From assembly GCA_030435675.1 (NCBI GenBank), contig CM059622.1, positions 14,260,001-14,324,000 of the forward strand: 64,000 nucleotides of DNA, in the 5' to 3' direction. The stretch comes from Steinernema hermaphroditum. Taxonomy: Eukaryota > Nematoda > Chromadorea > Rhabditida > Steinernematidae. A model generated the notes under the pieces. It searched no databases. It saw only the letters and a program-made list of their open reading frames with translations, and was not told where the DNA came from. A program made the translations under genes and the position numbers. How positions within the stretch are numbered: position 1 is the first letter of the stretch; every line of letters starts with the position of its first letter. This document shows positions 42,381-54,066 of the stretch, piece by piece.

Positions 42381-42752
42381 ATGTCCTCTCTCCGCCTCAT
42401 CGCCGTCCTCTCCGCCTTCGTCGTCGCCACGACCCTCGCCGACGGCTTCTTCCCCCACGGAGGCTACGGGGGCTACGGCTGGGGCGCCGCTCCTCACTAC
42501 GGCTACGGGCACGGTCACGGATACGGTAGCCAGCAGGGCTACGGCGGCGACAAAGGATTCGCCGACAAGTTCGCCCAGGGAGAGAAGTCCGATTGGTCGA
42601 ACTACAACTACGGAGGCCACGAGAAGCACGCCGCCGGAGACGCCTACGGAAAGGAACACGCCGACGGGTACGGTAGCGCTCACGGACACGACGCCGGCTA
42701 CGGATACGGTGCTCCCCACGCATACGGATATGGTTTTGGCAAGCTGTGGTGA
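42381..42752 (+). CDS. GYG-family secreted Gly/Tyr/His-rich protein, 123 aa
   Basis: An intronless copy with signal peptide [20 protein letters not shown], first block GGYGGYGWG, and HAYGYGFGKLW at the end. The 5' leader from TAACTCCTCC to GCCATG is intact, but the distal promoter lies 1.67 kb away beyond the foldback element. The coding frame is undamaged despite the loss of its normal promoter, so the insertion is recent or another promoter is used. AATAAACGTCTA follows the stop. Confidence 0.87.
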   Translation: MSSLRLIAVLSAFVVATTLADGFFPHGGYGGYGWGAAPHYGYGHGHGYGSQQGYGGDKGFADKFAQGEKSDWSNYNYGGHEKHAAGDAYGKEHADGYGSAHGHDAGYGYGAPHAYGYGFGKLW

Positions 42753-42831
42753 ATGTTGCGATTGATATGAACGCCAAATAAACGTCTAGAAGACAACTTC
42801 TGCCTATTATCTACATAAACCTGCACAAAAA

Positions 42832-43593
42832 TTAGTTTATCCACAAAGAGGGATTCCTCTTGCAACGTTTCCGTCTACAACTATGACTTCCGTTCTGGCG
42901 AATCTCGGTTTCCACCTGAGCACACCATGAGTAAGTGTACTGGTTATCCAACAGCTCGCAAGACCGGTCTGATCTGATCTTTACACTTTGAAACTGCTTA
43001 TGGTGTTCCTGGTCTTCGGACGACAGACGAAGGGGATCAAGTATTCGCACACGTATTGATTGGCCGAGATCGTGGAATAGTCTCTCATTTATCGCCCTGA
43101 ACATTAGATTTCGGTTAGGTGCTAGGAGCCACACTTACTTCTCTATTTTACCGTAGTCCAGAGTATCGAATCTCCTGTATAACATACTTGCACGTGTATT
43201 TACGCGCTCAACTTCCACCGTAAATATAAGTTCCTTTGCAGAGTACTCATAGTTTGTGGTCTTGAAGCGAAACCGAGGTGTCAGGAGATGTGACTTCCTG
43301 TCGAATTCCTCCTTGACGTAGCGTTCAATGAAGTAAGTTTGGAACTCGACGTTGTCTTCGGGTTTACACACACGAATATTTGTGTGGACCCGGTGGCAGA
43401 GGGTGAAGGTCCACAGCTGACCGCGGATCTTCTGGACCGTGAAGTAGATTACGGGAGTGTGTTCGCAAGCCGATGGCAAACGGATCACTTTTGCGAAGGT
43501 GGAGGACAACCAGGAGTTACGGTATGTGCTGCTGAAGTGTACTCGAGCGAAGAATGTGCGAGGTTCGAGTTTGATCGCCTGGAAAGAGGTCAT
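42832..43593 (-). CDS. Unrecognised protein, 239 aa, two exons
   Basis: Exons 43139-43593 and 42832-43096 join in phase across a 42-bp GT-AG intron. There is no signal peptide. The protein alternates beta-type segments (LIFTVEVERV, LWTFTLCHRVHTNIRV) with basic patches, and the C-terminus is basic and Cys-containing (SCRRKRCKRN). I do not recognise the family; the style recalls lineage-specific nematode genes found beside F-box genes. It lies downstream of an F-box/LRR-like gene on the same strand, about 300 bp apart. Confidence 0.6.
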
Positions 43594-43892
43594 ATTTGAG
43601 TATCTGTAGTAAGATTAGAAAGAATGTTGTTATTTAGCGGTTCATATGCATGTTTCATTTGTGTCCCCAGCGATCGATCTGGTCGTCCACTCGTCCACTC
43701 GCTCTCTTCTTCATTCGGACGAGCTGAGTGAGCGCTAGGTTTGCTCCAACTCGGGTCTAGCTTGTTACTTAGTTCTGTCTAGGTTAACCGGTAAGCAGCC
43801 TCTCAAAACTGACTTAACCCGAGAAAACCACTCAAAGTAATATACGCCGATTGGACTGAGTCTTGGTGGAGTGGTTAGAAGGTCGTTGATTT

Positions 43893-44743
43893 TCACAGGA
43901 CAGTGTTGGGTAAGATTGAGACCAGACCAAACATAGTAACCGCGATAGTAATCCACCTATCCACGAATTTCCGATCCCACCAATCGTATATATCAAGATG
44001 AATCCTACTCACCTCAGCAATTCTCAAGCAGGACTCCGCCACCACAGAAGAATCGGATCGCATGGTCACCACATCGACCAGCTCCAGGGAGGAGAGTTCG
44101 GACAGCCGATCAGCTATGGTTTCGTAGAGATGGTCGCTGTTGACATTCTCACAACGGACGCTCTTTATCCTTTTCGCATTCTTCATGAACATCGCCATCT
44201 CTTCATCCCACCCACAGGGAACATCCAGGTGTTCCAAGGAATTCTGTAAACCCGGATGGGACAACAATGTTGTCGCCTAAAGAGGCAGCATTTTTTGAAA
44301 ACAGCACACACTTACATCCTGCTGTGATCCATAGAACTGAAGTTTCCGTAATGTTGAGAACTGTTGAGAAAGGAGCACGGTTACTAAGCTGCTGGGTAGT
44401 CGATCAGCACTGTTCTCCGCGTACATAATGAGCTTGTCGAAGTGAGGAAGGGCGTGGGAAGATGAAAATTTATCGACAGGAACACATACTCTGCGACCGC
44501 AGAATTGAAATACGGGAAATGAAGAATTGGGGAATTGCCTGAAGGGACGTCTATGTATGGGTTAATCGATGCGATCTACCTGAAATGGCAACACAGTCGA
44601 CGCTGCCAGTATATGCGCTCCAAAATGACGTTCCATCTCCGACAGACCAGTGATGAACATTGCACATCTTGTCTCTTTTGAAGCCACGATAGAATTGCAG
44701 TCCATATTTCGTAGGGAAGCCCATCAGCGCATCGAACGCTCAT
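43893..44743 (-). CDS. F-box protein with leucine-rich region, about 256 aa
   Basis: Exons 44580-44743, 44316-44538 and 43893-44276 join in phase. The N-terminus (LPYEIWTAILSWLQKRQD, then CSSLVCRRWNVI) is an F-box, which would bind SKP1 in an SCF ubiquitin ligase. The rest has leucine-rich stretches (NSLEHLDVPC, LSELSSLELVDVVTM) that would select a substrate. A GTGAGT at 44012 could be a donor, giving an alternative end; reading through gives the stop at 43893. Substrate unknown. Such F-box families are large and fast-evolving in nematodes. It is not closely similar to the F-box-like gene at 72-974. Confidence 0.7.
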
Positions 44744-46335
44744 GACAACGTGTGCATTAAGTATCGATTACTCTAGAGCTAAGCACATAGATGGATGTGT
44801 GATGGGAATGTCTTAGGTGCGAAAGTCTTACCGCTATTCTCTACTACAAAGGGTCATCTTAGTGTGAAGGAATCCTCACAAAAGCCGCTTGTTGGGTCAT
44901 AGCATTATGTTCCATTGACCCTTTGATGAACAGAGACGGCACAGAGCGAAAAAGGGACTCCTGAGAGCAGGCACCGAAGGATATTTTTTCAAGTCCCTAC
45001 ACTACCACTCCGAAAGGTACTGTACTTAATCTACTGGTGGGCTAACCAAAAGGAGAGGGGCTTGTGAGGCCCGGAGCGCCTCCGCCTCTTCGGTGGCGCG
45101 ATCGAGCGACAGTCTTAACCCTTGTGTCCACGACGGTCAGTCGCCTGTCTGTCCAACTGTCTGTTTATTTTATTGTTGATAAAATATTGGTGTAAATGTG
45201 ATTGCCTCTTCGATTCTGACTGGAACCCGCTCCCCCTGATACACTCTATCTTGAATTCGGAAGGGCGCTGTCACAAGGCTCTTAAAGTTTCTGGCAACTT
45301 TTCGACTTATTTGCAATTCAAGAACGGACAGCACACATCAAACACCTATGTCCCTCCAAAACGAGAAGAAAGGAAACAGAAAAATGGTATGTTGTTTATT
45401 TACTTTGTGGTAGTTAAACATGTAATTGCAGTGGCGAGCTGTGCCAGCTTCAGCGCCCGAAGGTTTGGGTATTTGGCATGATCCAGCGCGACACCAGAGA
45501 AATTCGACTGGTCCCACTGGATGACCTTCATCGTGATGCTGCGACGCTGTTGAACCACCGTTCGTCCCATCCGGAGGCCATCGCCTAGACGTCGAACTAC
45601 CTTTCGTCCCACTCGGATATCATCGCCTAAACGTCGTGCTCCTGTGATGCCTGTTGCTAAACGAAGGCGCTTAAATTAACTCTCTTTGTTATTTAATTAA
45701 TAAACTGTCTCGTTAAAACGAAATCGAAATCCCAGAGGGGACGTTTCAAATCCGCGAAAAAGAGGGACGGTTGATATCCCACATGGGGACGGTCCAGATC
45801 CCAAGGGAACGGTTCAAATGCTCGAAAAAGGGGGACAGTCCAAATCTCTAGGGGGACGGTTGAAATGGCTTTATGCCAAAGGTCCTCTATCTAATGTACC
45901 GGTATGCAAATCATCACCAGTCATCGCTGGATACTATCGCCCGGGAGACTAATATGGATCGGAAATGTGTGTCTGTACCTTTACAACATTATAAAGCGAT
46001 TGTTATCATAGTACTAGCAAATTTACATTCGGTTTCGGTTCAGGGATGTCTGGTAGGAGTGACTGTTTCGGCGCCAAGCACAGGGTCTCTTAGATGGACC
46101 GAACAAGGTTTTAGAGATAGATGAATCTCTTTTCTAGTGGCCAAGTGCAATCGTAGACGTACATCCCGACGCCCAAAGATTTGGATATCCGTTTTTTATC
46201 CCGAAGGTCCGTTTCAATTTTGCGAACCCAAATGGCCAACAAGAAATCATTTGTTGCCATTTTTGAGGAGAGCGAATGGAGAAATGGTCCCATGATCTTT
46301 GTGTTTTTCATTATTATAATCCCAATTTTACAATT
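44744..46335. other. Intergenic region with repeats and a possible gene relic
   Basis: A short minus-strand frame at 45400-45660 reads HAKYPNLRALKLAQLA, an LRR-like fragment, next to an internal tandem repeat (RRLGD-I-VGRKVV and RRLGDGLRMGRTVV). This may be the relic of another F-box/LRR gene. Otherwise only the minisatellite at 45725 is seen. Confidence 0.4.
45725..45865. repeat. Minisatellite built on GGGGACGGTT-AAAT
   Basis: About four imperfect units of 25-50 bp occur, each with a GGGGACGGT or GGGGACAGT core followed by CAAATC or TGAAAT, and CGAAAAAG spacers in two of them. Confidence 0.6.
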
Positions 46336-47294
46336 CTAACAACGAGTATCATCGCTATCAGCGTTTGGAGAGCACTCCGGCGCTACGATTCTCTTCTCGA
46401 AGGGTGGCTCAATCGTATTAGGCTCGTACTTCTGCGCTTCGTTCGACTCCTGAATGGGGTCGTCGTATTGGAGTTCGTTGACTAAACGAGCCGGAGCTAC
46501 TTTCACTTGATCTTCGGGCGATTCGTTCAAGGTGAGTTCCTGAAGCTATCAACACTTTATAGAAGAAATTCATGGATCCCCAGGCCGAAGTCTAGGCCAG
46601 GGAACTAAGTACCTAAGGGCCATTCATATAAAGCACCTAAGAGAGAAACTAGAGTGTAAGAAGCTCATGAAACGGCGTCATTTGAATGCAGATTTGAGCC
46701 CTTTTCATAGCCTAGACCCTGCTCTGAGATTATGAGATGATAAAAAAGAGGAAGACACTTTAGCTCTACTCTGTTAAAATAAGACTGTCCATTCATAGGA
46801 CCTCAAAGAATAAGGGTTAAAAGAACAGCAGAACCAGAACCAGGACACCAGGGAGAGCCTACTGGGAGTCATCACAATCTCAGAACTGAGTCCAAATTGT
46901 GAGCTACGCTTGCACTTTCCACGGAACGACGATAAAGGTCTTTGTTAAGCTTTATCGCCCATCTATCTGTCTTTCAAATGGACCAGATTTCCGTTTTTCC
47001 TTACCTTAACCGAGCGCTCGGTCCTCATCCTGGGGAATCCCTTCTCCTCAAGATCTATAACCTCTTGGCTCTTAGGCTTGTAGATCTGGCTATTACTGGG
47101 GTTCTCTGCAATAAATGAGTCACTTTCCAAACAAACACTCCAATCCTGTTACCAATGTCTTTCTCTAACTGAGCGGCATGTACCAAATTCTGATTATTCG
47201 TGATGAGCACATAGATGAGGAGACCGAGTGCCAGTATGGCGACGGTGGTGGTGAAGACGGCAAGACAGACGTTCATTTGGAAGAGGGAGATCAT
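46336..47294 (-). CDS. Small single-pass membrane protein with acidic tail, 148 aa
   Basis: Exons 47153-47294, 47005-47105 and 46336-46539 join in phase. Residues 8-32 (VCLAVFTTTVAILALGLLIY) are one membrane span. The tail is hydrophilic (KPKSQEVIDLEEKG, then ESPEDQVKVAPARLV) and ends in CSPNADSDDTRC. The short N-terminus suggests a signal anchor. I recognise no family. The plan (N-terminal span, charged low-complexity tail) resembles the gene at 5250-5854 without clear sequence identity. The intron before the last exon is 465 bp. Confidence 0.6.
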
Positions 47295-49252
47295 GGCGAC
47301 GGCGCCGTTTCGAGGACGTTCTTAAACTGACGAGAAAAGAAGCTTGTAACGCCGACCGCGACTCGCGGGGAAATGGGTCAATACGGTGCTAAGGTGCCAA
47401 GTTCAAGGCCGAATGCCATTCTGAAACGGGCGCGGAGGCGAAATGAAAACTGAACCGATGGGGATGGTGACAGCCGCTAAGAGAAAAGGAACGCGCCGCA
47501 CGCGGGAGGCAAAGGTTAGGAGAGGTGAGATTGATGGCGATAATTAGCGAAAAAACTGGTCGACCCTTTGTTCATATCCACTTGTTTGCACCTTCTACAC
47601 CGTGCAGCTTAGAAGGTGGACCATGGCCAGAGTGACGAAGTCTAAGAACTCTGTTCTTCATAGTTGCATACTGAGCCATTTCAGCCAAATAAAACCATTA
47701 ATTTATGGTCGAAAAGGTGAGTTGTTTGTCACAGCTTGGTTTTAGGGATAGCCCAAATCAGCTAGCATTTAGTGCTCATTTTGGATCGCTGGGTTCTGCG
47801 TTGATTTTCTTCCCATTTGAAGGCCAGAAGCAGAGATCTCTTGTGGTCAATGTCAAGATGTCAACAACTGGAGGCTCTTTCACAATTCTGGTGTTTGCAC
47901 AATTAAAACTGATCTAACTGACCCTTTCGCAAAGTTATAATTTTTGATCTCTTACTCTCTCATTGCAGTAAGGAGAAAAACGATCTAGGTCAAATAAGAC
48001 ACATTCTCCATCTGTGATATTCCTTCTGTCACGTTCGACAGTTTCTGGGGTACGCACAGTCTACAGTTGAGCGGTAAAATCAAAGCACAAGTGCTGATGA
48101 AATATTGAGATGATAACACGAACTGTTGGAGTCACAGTGTTCTCCTTTGATGTTGTTTGAAGGCTAAAGGCACAAGAAGACTCTGGATAGAAGAGTGCTT
48201 CTGCTCCAAAGTCCACACCGCCAGCCTACTGGTGTTTGCACATTCAAACGTGATCTGCTGGTGTCTAATTATAGGATTTAATTTCGGCCGCTGTGCTCTA
48301 CTAGCTGTACTTGTGCTGGAATCACCCCTGTGCTTTTCCGATGCCCGCGTGAAATCAGCGCATTCGCCGAAGCCAGAAGAAAGCTCCATCGTGAATGACT
48401 GCCACTTTTCCCGTAGCTTCTGCCACCTTCTCAGTCGTTATTTGAACCTGCTTTGAAATCAACCTGCCTGAAACCTATCAGGTTTTGCTACACTCGAGCA
48501 CCTCTCTCTCGCTGCCAAATTTCAGCCGAATCGGCGTGGGACAGTTTGGGATCTTTCCTTGTGAGTTGAGCGGATGAGAGCTCTAGATGGTGACATCAGG
48601 AGCTTGCGGCTCAACCGATTTCTTCTGCAAATGACGCAGAGTAGTTGTCGTAGTCCTTTCTTGGCGAGGGGCACATCTCCAGGTCTTCGTTCATATCCCA
48701 TTGCGTAGCCATGATGTGTTAACTCACTACAGAGACTGGTCAGACTTTTGCGACGAACTTAGGTCGCTGGGATGGATGATGTGGAAGATGTAGTGAAAAA
48801 GCTTTTCTTTCATAGAGCTTCATCTGCACATAAGAAACACTGACTAATGACATTGAACACGAGATTTTGCCGCTTTTAAAGATGCGGTTGGTGGAGGGGT
48901 GGGGCTTGGAGAGGAGAACATAGCAGATAGATAGAAGAGGGAGATGACAATCGAGTAAGGCTGTCTCCGAACGACGATCGCAGTAGTATACCACCGAACC
49001 CGACAAAATCGATAATTCCCCAATCAGGACAAATTTAAGCCCCGCCCTAAAGATTTCACTGAAATGTGGGCGTGGTTTCCGGTTTATGTGGGTGGTCTTA
49101 ACTAATTAATTACTCTCAACTTAAGTAATTAACCTTAATTACTCTACGTTTAATTGAATTTAATTAACTTTTGTCCGGATCCGTGGTTTTGTTTATTTTT
49201 TTGCCGATCAATGATCACTACCAATGTCCGGATCCGTGACAGTCAATTTCAG
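47295..49252. other. Intergenic region
   Basis: About 2 kb with no supported gene. It holds an AT-rich stretch of TTAATTAA-type sequence at 49100-49170 and a partial short duplication (CTGGTGTTTGCACA at 47889 and 48229). Confidence 0.4.
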
Positions 49253-49455
49253 AAGGACCCGAGGCGGAATCGAACCTGGACGTTTCGCGCGGAAGCCGCC
49301 CTGTACCACTCAGCCACAGGCACACTAAGATTGCGAGAGGACAAACGGTACATATGTCAGAATGTGAACTCTGATCTTAAGACGGTCGAAGAGGGAATCG
49401 AACCTACGCGTTTGTGATGACGTCACGATGAGGACCACTCCAGCCAAGAAGACGG
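49253..49455 (-). repeat. Two tRNA-derived sequences
   Basis: On the minus strand, 49253-49323 has A-box-like TGGCTGAGTGG and B-box GGTTCGATTCC; 49386-49455 has TGGCTGGAGTGG and GGTTCGATTCC. Neither folds into a full cloverleaf with a paired acceptor stem, so they look like tRNA pseudogenes or SINE heads. Confidence 0.55.
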
Positions 49456-49508
49456 GAAGACCGATCATATGTTTTTTCATAACAACAACAAACAAAATAA
49501 AAACCAAA

Positions 49509-50447
49509 TCAATAAGGGAGGGCATGCTGCTCGTACGCATCCACAATGTGCGGTGCGAAGAAGCGGACTATCACCAGGACGTCCTCGAAGAAATTCTTCT
49601 GATCATCTGTCTTGATGACATTGACCTTCCGAGTGTAGCCGAAGAGAGTGGGTACTATCGAGAGCTCGAAGGAAGTTATGCGACTGCTGCTCCCCAGAAG
49701 AGGAACGGCTCTCCAGGCGATGCCATCGAATTTGGTGGGTTGTAGAAAGTTGACAATCCGTGCGTGGGACATCAATTCATCATGTTCGGTCTCTTCGGTA
49801 AGTGCCCAAAACGGTTCCAGGCCAAGGAGGATTTGTATGTATCTCGACATTCTGAAAAAGAAATGTTAGTAAAAGAGGAGCATGACGAGGCGAGGAAGAG
49901 GAGCATGACGAGGCGAGTACAAGCAAGGAGGGTGAAAACAGAAGAGCAGACGTAAATCAACAACAGGCATGGATTCGCTAATGATGTTGCTCCAATGGGC
50001 CGCCTTAGTAGGTGGATCGTCGCGTCGTTCGCTCCGAGGAAGTTTTCTTGAACGGGAACGGGTCTTCCGCTTCGGAGCTGCCGGTCCTCCGAGTGGCGCT
50101 ACTTGCGATCCGCTGGGGAAGAGGACTTCCAGGAGCTCTTCTACGGAAGAGGGCTGGCCGTGACGGGCCTTCGACCTACCCTTTCTCCTGATCGAGCTGC
50201 GGTGAGGTGGACGTCCTGGTGAGGAGTTGGACGTCGCGTTCCTTCGTTCACCATGTCAAAAGAACGTCTGAACGAGGGATAGAATACATCGTTCTCGTAA
50301 AGATCCCGTCTACAAAAGCTATCACGGTAGCTGCCGGGCCAAGATGCAACGACGAAGTTCCTTTTATCACGACTTCTTAGGGACGAGCTGCAGTTGACGA
50401 TCGGAGCTGCGAGCGCGGCGGAAGTCGGCTGATCGGGGGTCGAAGCC
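49509..50447 (-). CDS. Unresolved multi-exon gene, unknown product
   Basis: The frame 49509-49850 (113 codons, GIAWRAVPLLGSSSR, IVRFFAPHIVDAYEQ) is preceded by a strong acceptor (TTTCTTTTTCAG) at about 49852. Upstream, open stretches at 49960-50160 (APKRKTRSRSRK) and 50190-50447 (after ATGTTTAG) have protein-like composition. I could not join them in one phase without a very short intron. Product and limits are uncertain. Confidence 0.35.
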
Positions 50448-50459
50448 TAAACATAAAAC

Positions 50460-51290
50460 ATTAATGTTTGCATTTTAGAGTCCCGAAGTGTGACCGGCAG
50501 TGATCGGAATGTGCTGTCACAACAATCGAGAACATCTTAAATGTAATTATCTCACAATATTATACCTACCTCTACAATTCGCGTCGAATGGCTTCCTCTT
50601 CCTTCCTCGGCTTCCTCCAATGGCTTCCTTCAAGAGCTGAGGGCTCTACTGAACCGAAATGGTGGTTTGACTGCGGGAAACTTTGTTTCCACTGTCTTTA
50701 GAGGGTAGTCTACGGTGATGTTTCGGCAATCACACATGACTGCCTCTTGGGCTGGGGTGCAACTGCAGCGGTCTTCGATCTCGCAGTCGAGGTTTCTCGC
50801 TTGGAGTCTCGATTCGCATCTTAGGTGGGGTCCTTCCTTGAAGTCCCATATGGCTGTCGCTGAATTGTTGTTTTGTCATTGAGTTGTTTTGTCGTTTTGT
50901 CATTGAGATTAGTGTAAGTAATCTCAATTTGCCTCTCAAAAAATTTCACATACTTGGGGTTTTTCAAAATTTCTTTTTTAATTTTGTGGTTAACGGCGAC
51001 AACTTTGCGTTACAAGGCCACACGCGTAAAAGCATAAGGTTTCAAGTTTCTTCGCAGTTAAAGTTTCGAAAAAAATAAGAAAAAAACTCACCTTTCATTT
51101 CAAATACATCTCAGAGATTATCGACAGAAATCCGAATGTAAGGGACGGACCCTGAAATGGCTCAAGTTTAACCTTGAAAGATTACATTAATGCCTCAAAA
51201 CACATAGGTTTCCAGATTCTTCACGCCGTATTAATCGTCAATAAACCCGGCTGCGCGCGAATTCGCGCCCTCCAGGTACTAAAAGCCAAT
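50460..51290. other. Non-coding stretch
   Basis: No supported gene. It contains short TTTTGTCATTGAG duplications at about 50872-50905. Confidence 0.35.
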
Positions 51291-51297
51291 TAGCCTG

Positions 51298-51505
51298 TAG
51301 CCCTGCGGGCGGCAAGATTGGCGCTCATGGATAGGGCTGAAGTTGGGGCCAAAAAACTGTAGCCCTGCGGGCGGCAAGATTGGTGCTCATGCAATTGGTT
51401 GAAGTTGGGGCCAAAAACTGTAGCCCTGCGGGCAGCGAGAAACCATAGCCCTGCGGGCGGCAAGACACCAATAGCCCTGCGGGCGGCAAGATTGGCTCTC
51501 ATGTA
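51298..51505. repeat. Minisatellite, five copies of TAGCCCTGCGGGCGGCAAG
   Basis: The core starts at 51298, 51360, 51421, 51446 and 51472. Two intervals are about 61 bp (including GATTGG-GCTCATG and GAAGTTGGGGCCAAAAA) and two are about 25 bp, so the array mixes long and short units. Confidence 0.75.
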
Positions 51506-51654
51506 AATGGCTAAAGTGGGCGAAAAAAACTGTAAAGTTTCAGGAAACTCGAACCGAAAACACTGCTGGTTACAAAATAGGCAAAAAATCACTCAAAAAC
51601 AGCAAAAAACTCAAAGCCTAGCATCACCAGAGAGATAGTGGAAGTAGAGCACTA

Positions 51655-51805
51655 CCATCTCAACTGTCTGTGTGGCTCATTGCGAACGTTCTCTGTTTGT
51701 AAGCGGGCGGTGTCGGGTTCGGTTCCCCTCGGGGTCCTTATTTTGTGTGTGTGGCGCACGGAAAAACACACACACACACACAGACCAACGGACCCGTCGG
51801 TTCTC
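51655..51805 (+). repeat. tRNA-derived SINE-like element, copy 1
   Basis: TGTGTGGCTCATTGCGAACG (A-box-like) and GGGTTCGGTTCCCC (B-box-like) lie about 45 bp apart, followed by GGGTCC, a (CA)n tract and AACGGACCCGTCGGTTCT. It shares the same order of blocks with 58625-58775. Confidence 0.6.
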
Positions 51806-53428
51806 CAATTATATATAGGGGATTGAACTAAAGCTTCTTCATTCGCTGTTCGGCTCTTCGACCAGAAAACGAACGAGTGGCTATTAGGGGTCACGAAACT
51901 CGAAGGTATCAATGGCAAGAAGGAAATGGCAACACGCTTGAAGAAGATCGCTCGTGAAGTATCGGATAAGTGGTCGACTCAAAGAATAGCGCCTGTCAAT
52001 ACCGAGGAACAAAGCAAAACCGTGACGGAGACAACAAAAAAGGGGGATACAGCCATGAAGGGACCCAAGAGCAGATGATCGGAATCGATGTAAGGAAAAT
52101 TGATGAAAATCTCACAGTCATTCGCTCTTATTGCGCATATCAAACAACAAAATGGCGCCAAAACAGAGCGCCGGGGAAGGAGCAACATGGCGCAGCTGCA
52201 TCACATCGTTTGTGTCTCTTTTTTTTTCTTTTTTTTTCGAATACGCCATCTCCGCTTCGTCCGCTGACGGCGTTTCTATCTGACCTTTGCGCTAAAGTGC
52301 GATATGGACAGAAGAGAAAGAAAAACAATCCACCTTTGTTTTCGGGCCTCGATAGCGATCAACTACGCCAACATTCTGAATACAGAAATCCAATAGGATT
52401 TGTAAGAAAAAGAACGTAGGCGAAACTTGACCGGACTACGGTAAGTTTGTCGTTTATTTTGTCGTCGAACAATCTGTAACCACAGAGCCCTGAAGAAGGT
52501 CGATAAAGTCGGCCTGCTTGAGTTGAAAATGAAAACACGATGGTTGTTTCCAATTTGCGCCGTCGTCTTTTGTTCACTCGAATGAAGCTCTTGCATTGCG
52601 TGACAAAATAGTGAAGAAACTAGCCGGAAATCTATGTAGGAGACCGAGCCTTCAGTATCCAAAACGCACAGAGGTCTCCTCTGAAGTCACAGAGTCCCAC
52701 TGGAGTGCTCAGAAACACGGAACACCAATGTCCAATGCTAAATAAATGTATTGTGTTGGGGCAGTGAAATTGAGCCATTTGGTAAACATTCTTTAATTCG
52801 GCCATGTTTACTCCTAGGACATAATAGATGGGCGCTTTGTGAAGTACAGTGAACTCTCACCCTACATTATGATCTGCCACTTGTCCACTGTATTCCTCTT
52901 GATTTTGCAGGTCTATTCTACCTTGACGGTCATTTTTCTGGCACCTCGAGATGGCGAAATGCGAAGTGATATACAGAATGTTTATAGTAATAATTGTGTG
53001 ATATACGAGGACTGCCTTCAACCACATACATCGTTCTGTCTTGCCTACCTAATTCACCTATTGCTGTGTTGGCCATATGTCACAACATGAGCTAATCTCA
53101 AAAAGATGGCCTGTTCGGATAACCGTGTTCCGTTAATTCCAATTTTTCCAATTGGTTAAGAACTATAACAGGGAACGGGGACATGCAGCAGGTAGCTAAC
53201 GGCTATCGTGCCCATATAGCGACTCCACCAGATCATTCCTACTTTAAGGAAATAGAGGACAAATGTGGAAAATGTTACAATTCAGAAATGGTGCCTCAAA
53301 CCTGACATTTGCAAGTTTACCCCCAGAATGGCTCTCCACTTTGAGCAGAGCGATTTCTTTTTTGCTGTTTATCAATCACTCTCTTAGCTCTAATCTAATC
53401 ATGTGCTTATACACTGCTTATACACTTA
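51806..53428. other. Non-coding stretch
   Basis: About 1.6 kb. No supported gene; frames on both strands are short and lack splice or homology support. Confidence 0.35.
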
Positions 53429-53522
53429 CAGGGTGATCGGAAAGTTCTGCAACATTTTTTTCAGTGCTAATTTTCGTAATTTTTCGGAGTTTTCCGATTC
53501 CGAGAACTTTCCGATCACCCTG
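53429..53522. mobile_element. 94-bp MITE with TA target duplication
   Basis: The ends CAGGGTGATCGGAAAGTTCT and AGAACTTTCCGATCACCCTG are perfect 20-bp inverted repeats, flanked by TA at 53427-53428 and 53523-53524. Terminal CAGGGTG and the TA target fit the Tc1/mariner superfamily. Confidence 0.85.
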
Positions 53523-54066
53523 TATACACGAGGAAATCATTCCGAATAAGACGTCGAAAGAGGTCGAAAATGAGACCAAACAGTTTTTCGACTCCAAACA
53601 CCTTACCCTCTCCGGGAAATTGTGGCGCTACCATAATACTCAAAGACATTCCCTGCGATACTGTATGCAGAAATCTGGCGGTGATTTTGGCCGCTTTCAG
53701 CATCCCTTTCTCCTTTTTTCGCGTTTCGAACATCTTTTACATCAATACCAGAAAATGTCGCTTCTTAAGTGTCAGAATCCTCGACGCCATGAAAAGCATT
53801 TCAAGGTCCTTTGTCAACGGATTCATCTCTTGATGATGCACTCTGTTCAGCATTTATCTCAGGATGCCTATTCGATATTCGGTGATACATACAACGCCCA
53901 CAGTCCCTATTATTGCTCTTGTTTATTTCGGAGCGCCACTGGAAGGAAGTTCTCGTATGCGTTATCTTCGAGCGGTTCATTCTTCGGTGGCGAAGGTGAA
54001 GTGGCCTTCCTCGGTGATGGAGAAACGCCGTCTGGCTGAAAACAATCGCTACGTAACATGCAATAT

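Noticed and set aside
45122..45481. Plus-strand frame with a hydrophobic start (FILLLIKYWCKCDC)
   Set aside because: No upstream splice or promoter evidence, and the frame's end overlaps an LRR-like relic on the other strand.
49253..49455. Two functional tRNA genes
   Set aside because: The B-box is good, but acceptor and anticodon stems do not pair.
53464..54039. Plus-strand frame of 191 codons
   Set aside because: It begins inside the MITE and runs antisense through the 3' part of the membrane-protein gene, with no splice or family support.
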